Source of the DNA: Oscillospiraceae bacterium
GTDB lineage: Bacteria; Bacillota; Clostridia; Oscillospirales; Ruminococcaceae
Direction: 5' to 3'
DNA: 7,580 nt
Assembly (NCBI GenBank): GCA_016302655.1
Contig: JAEDNF010000074.1
Location: forward strand, 1 to 7,580
In this document: in pieces, positions 5,637-7,580 of the stretch
Numbering within the stretch: position 1 is the stretch's first letter
Layout of the letters: each line of letters starts with the position of its first letter
Notes under the pieces: model-generated
The model's input: only the letters and a program-made list of their open reading frames with translations
Database searches by the model: none
Told to the model about the DNA's origin: nothing
Program-made: the position numbers and the translations under genes

Positions 5637-6923
5637 TCAGTCCGAAGCTGACGGGAAGGTGTAATTGTCACGCTCTGCGTCATCGGCATTATAGCTTAAC
5701 AGCTTTCTTCTGTCCCAGTTGCTCTGTGACCAGTCATAGCCGCCGCTTATCTGGTCATATACCCATTGCCAACGCTTGACATAGGTGTTCACCTGCACAT
5801 TATCTACATTTACATTATTGCTCTCGCCGTCACGGATCTTTCTTGCAAAGATAGCAAGCCTTACCGTGTTGCCGCTGTTCTCATAAGGCCAGTAGCAAGT
5901 AGAAAGCGTCAGTATATCGTCTCCGTATTTTAAATCGACATCGGTAAAGATATCGCTTCTGTCCATTATGTTAATGATATAATTATTGAAGTCGTCCTCC
6001 GAGGTGAAATCGTACTTCAGGTTATATCCGAACACCTCGCCTCTTGACTCGGCAACATTATATATGCCGAAGGCGAACACCTTCCACTCGGCACGCTCGT
6101 AAAGAGTATCGAATCTTATCACGGGATGCTCTTTGTAGAAGGATTTTGTTCCTTCGGGATACTGGTCGTACATCGTGCGCCAGTACTCTCCGAGCGTTGC
6201 GAAGAATGTACCCACCTGCATATTGTGTCCGTACAGCACCATATTGGCAGAATGACCGTCCGGAGTAACCTCGTTATGATAATCCATCATAACCGTGCCG
6301 CTTCTGCTCTCGTTCTTATAAAAATCGTGGGTGAGGTAGAAATCGTTGTCGTCAGTCTTTACAACGGGATAGTCAATTATAGTGCCGTCTATCTTAATAT
6401 AACCTACGGTATCGGGGTTTATCTCAAGCAGTTTTTTGAATGACGGAAGTATCTCCTTGCTGTTTTCCGAAACTTCGGAATCGTCATCGGTGTCAAGATA
6501 AAGCTGTGACAGCTGTTTGCTTACCTGCTCGTCCTTGACCATAGAAAGGACATCGGCAAGAAGCGGTATAGCAGTAGCAAGAAATACGATAAGTGCCGCT
6601 ATAAATACAAGCTTTCTTATAACAAGTCCTACGGTGTCGCCTTTCCACGGTATTATGCCTTTTATAAGACGGATGAAGAAGTTTGGCTTTTTCTCCTTTT
6701 TGTCTGTCTTGCCGCCGTTTTCAACCGTATCGGGAGTATCGCTTTCGCCGTTGTCATCGTCGTTTTCATCCTGCTCGTCAATATCGCCGAAAACTTCATC
6801 ATCCGATGGCTCTGCGTCGTTTTCTACGGTAGTATTATCGGAGTTTTCCCTTTGTAAATCTGCTATGATATCATCAATTGTCAGATTATCCGTTCTCTTT
6901 TCTTCTTCGTTGTTTGTTGCCAT
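5637..6923 (-). CDS. Class B sortase, paralogue 1, with long acidic cytoplasmic N-terminus
   Basis: At 428 residues this is the longest of the four. The extra length is an N-terminal region of about 80 residues that should lie in the cytoplasm. It contains a predicted short helix LTIDDIIADLQRE (14-26), then a strongly acidic, probably disordered stretch (34-66), then a Lys-rich patch (72-79). IPWKGDT (91-97) and one helix (about 104-128) follow, and the extracellular catalytic domain carries His233 (VLYGHN), Cys343 (TLSTC) and Arg355 (VRLAIFARK). The C-terminal extension ends in NWDRRKLLSY (402-411). CAGGAGA seven bases before the ATG supports the start. It is the first sortase of the array, 59 bases after the PncC-type gene. 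A cytoplasmic partner or a regulatory role for the acidic region is possible but unproven. Confidence 0.95.
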   Translation of the reverse strand: MATNNEEEKRTDNLTIDDIIADLQRENSDNTTVENDAEPSDDEVFGDIDEQDENDDDNGESDTPDTVENGGKTDKKEKKPNFFIRLIKGIIPWKGDTVGLVIRKLVFIAALIVFLATAIPLLADVLSMVKDEQVSKQLSQLYLDTDDDSEVSENSKEILPSFKKLLEINPDTVGYIKIDGTIIDYPVVKTDDNDFYLTHDFYKNESRSGTVMMDYHNEVTPDGHSANMVLYGHNMQVGTFFATLGEYWRTMYDQYPEGTKSFYKEHPVIRFDTLYERAEWKVFAFGIYNVAESRGEVFGYNLKYDFTSEDDFNNYIINIMDRSDIFTDVDLKYGDDILTLSTCYWPYENSGNTVRLAIFARKIRDGESNNVNVDNVQVNTYVKRWQWVYDQISGGYDWSQSNWDRRKLLSYNADDAERDNYTFPSASD

Positions 6924-6982
6924 TACAGCGTCTCCTGAAATCCGTGCCGCCGACTAACAGCGGCGATTTGCTTACACTATAC

Positions 6983-7501
6983 TTATATTATCTGTGCCGC
7001 CCACCTGAGTGCCGCAAGCACAGTACTTTTTCTTATATATTCTCTTGCGTTTTCACTGCCTGCCGATAAAGGATCGGTAAATACCAGTCTTGCCTCACAG
7101 CCCTCTGCGGTGCTGATGCCGACATATACCGTTCCTACAGGCTTGCCCTTTGTTGCTCCCGTAGGCCCTGCAATGCCTGTTACAGATATGCCGATATCGC
7201 TGTCTGCGGCTTTTCTTATACCGTCAGCCATAGCAAGAGCTGTCTGCTCGCTTACTGCGCCGTATTCGTCAAGCGTAGCCTTAGGAACGCCGAGATATCT
7301 CATTTTTGCAGAGTTTGCATAGGTGCAGATGCTGACATCCATCACAGCCGAAGAACCGCTGACCGATGTTATTGCCGCACTTATAAGCCCGCCTGTACAG
7401 CTTTCTGCGCAGGCTATTTTTTTGCCTTTGTCAACTAATAATTGTACTACATTTTCAGCTGTCTTGTCAATAGACTGCTGTATTGAGGAAATATCAGGCA
7501 T
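6983..7501 (-). CDS. pncC: CinA C-terminal-domain amidohydrolase, PncC type
   Basis: Cytoplasmic enzyme of 172 residues. Family function: hydrolysis of nicotinamide mononucleotide to nicotinate mononucleotide and ammonia, in pyridine-nucleotide recycling. The fold is the stand-alone CinA C-terminal domain; its length is close to single-domain PncC of E. coli (about 165 residues), and the molybdopterin-binding-like N-terminal half of full CinA is absent. Seen motifs are AESCTGG (32-38) with the catalytic-type Ser34, VTGIAGP (107-113), KPVGTVY (120-126), and ARE-YIR (152-157), which matches the conserved Arg pattern near the C-terminus. AAAGGGAG lies about eight bases before the ATG, and the previous gene stops 24 bases upstream. 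It shares no obvious biochemical role with the sortases downstream and may only be the conserved housekeeping gene they were inserted behind (inference). Confidence 0.93.
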   Translation of the reverse strand: MPDISSIQQSIDKTAENVVQLLVDKGKKIACAESCTGGLISAAITSVSGSSAVMDVSICTYANSAKMRYLGVPKATLDEYGAVSEQTALAMADGIRKAADSDIGISVTGIAGPTGATKGKPVGTVYVGISTAEGCEARLVFTDPLSAGSENAREYIRKSTVLAALRWAAQII

Positions 7502-7525
7502 AATGTATTCTCCCTTTAAGCGTAG

Positions 7526-7580
7526 TTACTGCTCGCTGTTTCCTTCCGTTCTGAACAGCTTCACGGTCGTTCCTTCCACC
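7526..7580 (-). CDS. C-terminal end of an unidentified gene (partial)
   Basis: Only the last 17 full codons are in the window, encoding VEGTTVKLFRTEGNSEQ and a TAA stop. The frame was chosen because it ends just before the ribosome binding site of the PncC-type gene, leaving a 24-base gap typical of an operon. A second frame is also open through this short stretch, so the call is provisional. The EGTTVKLF pattern faintly resembles the last strand of GHKL-type ATPase domains of histidine kinases, but the stretch is too short to claim a family. Confidence 0.5.
   Translation of the reverse strand, partial: VEGTTVKLFRTEGNSEQ

Noticed and set aside
6517..6957. Plus-strand ORF of 146 residues opposite the first sortase
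   Set aside because: It is Ser-rich because it is antisense to the acidic Asp/Glu codons of the sortase N-terminus. It has no recognisable motif and lies opposite a well-supported gene with a ribosome binding site.
6946..6965. Hairpin between the PncC-type gene and the first sortase as a terminator
   Set aside because: The best stem is only 5 bp with an 8-base loop (CGCCG/CGGCG), and no T-run follows on the minus strand. The 59-base gap is compatible with read-through.
6970..6990. Internal promoter with TATAGT as a -10 box before the sortase array
   Set aside because: The TATAGT on the minus strand has no recognisable -35 at a suitable distance. In AT-rich sequence one such hexamer is weak evidence.

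Overview
The window reads as a stretch of Gram-positive Clostridia chromosome, most like Ruminococcus or a related Oscillospiraceae gut bacterium. This is an inference from four class B sortases, strong AAGGAG-type ribosome binding sites, and a surface protein with a Thr/Glu/Pro-rich stalk. I could not run a database search.

Every recognisable gene lies on the minus strand, so transcription runs from high to low coordinates. The order is: the last 17 codons of an unidentified gene (7526-7580); a stand-alone CinA C-terminal-domain (PncC-type) amidohydrolase (6983-7501); four consecutive class B sortases (5637-6923, 4485-5606, 3402-4445, 2251-3360); and a SpoIID/LytB-domain protein (961-2241). 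Gaps between these genes are 9 to 59 bases, each gene has its own Shine-Dalgarno sequence, and I saw no convincing terminator between them. They probably form one transcription unit whose promoter is outside the window. A terminator-like hairpin (923-942) follows the SpoIID-domain gene. Next comes a separate small four-helix membrane protein of unknown function (448-870), followed by a related but better-paired hairpin (410-429).

The four sortases are complete and each keeps the catalytic His, Cys and Arg. Two (4485-5606 and 5637-6923) are close tandem duplicates; the other two are more diverged. Beyond the catalytic domain all four share a C-terminal extension ending in a [NY]WDxxx[LI]xx[YF] motif, and three share an IPWKGD[ST] motif just before the membrane anchor. 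No protein with a recognisable cell-wall sorting signal is encoded here, so the substrates must lie elsewhere. The SpoIID-domain protein is probably an exported peptidoglycan-cleaving or -binding enzyme, which would make this a cell-wall/surface-display locus.

The first ~375 bases hold no gene. They are filled almost end to end with small hairpins, including three copies of a two-part nested stem-loop module. One module differs from the other two in its outer stem, yet the differing positions are matched by compensating changes on the partner arm. The paired structure therefore appears to be maintained. This non-coding repeat element is the least explained part of the window.
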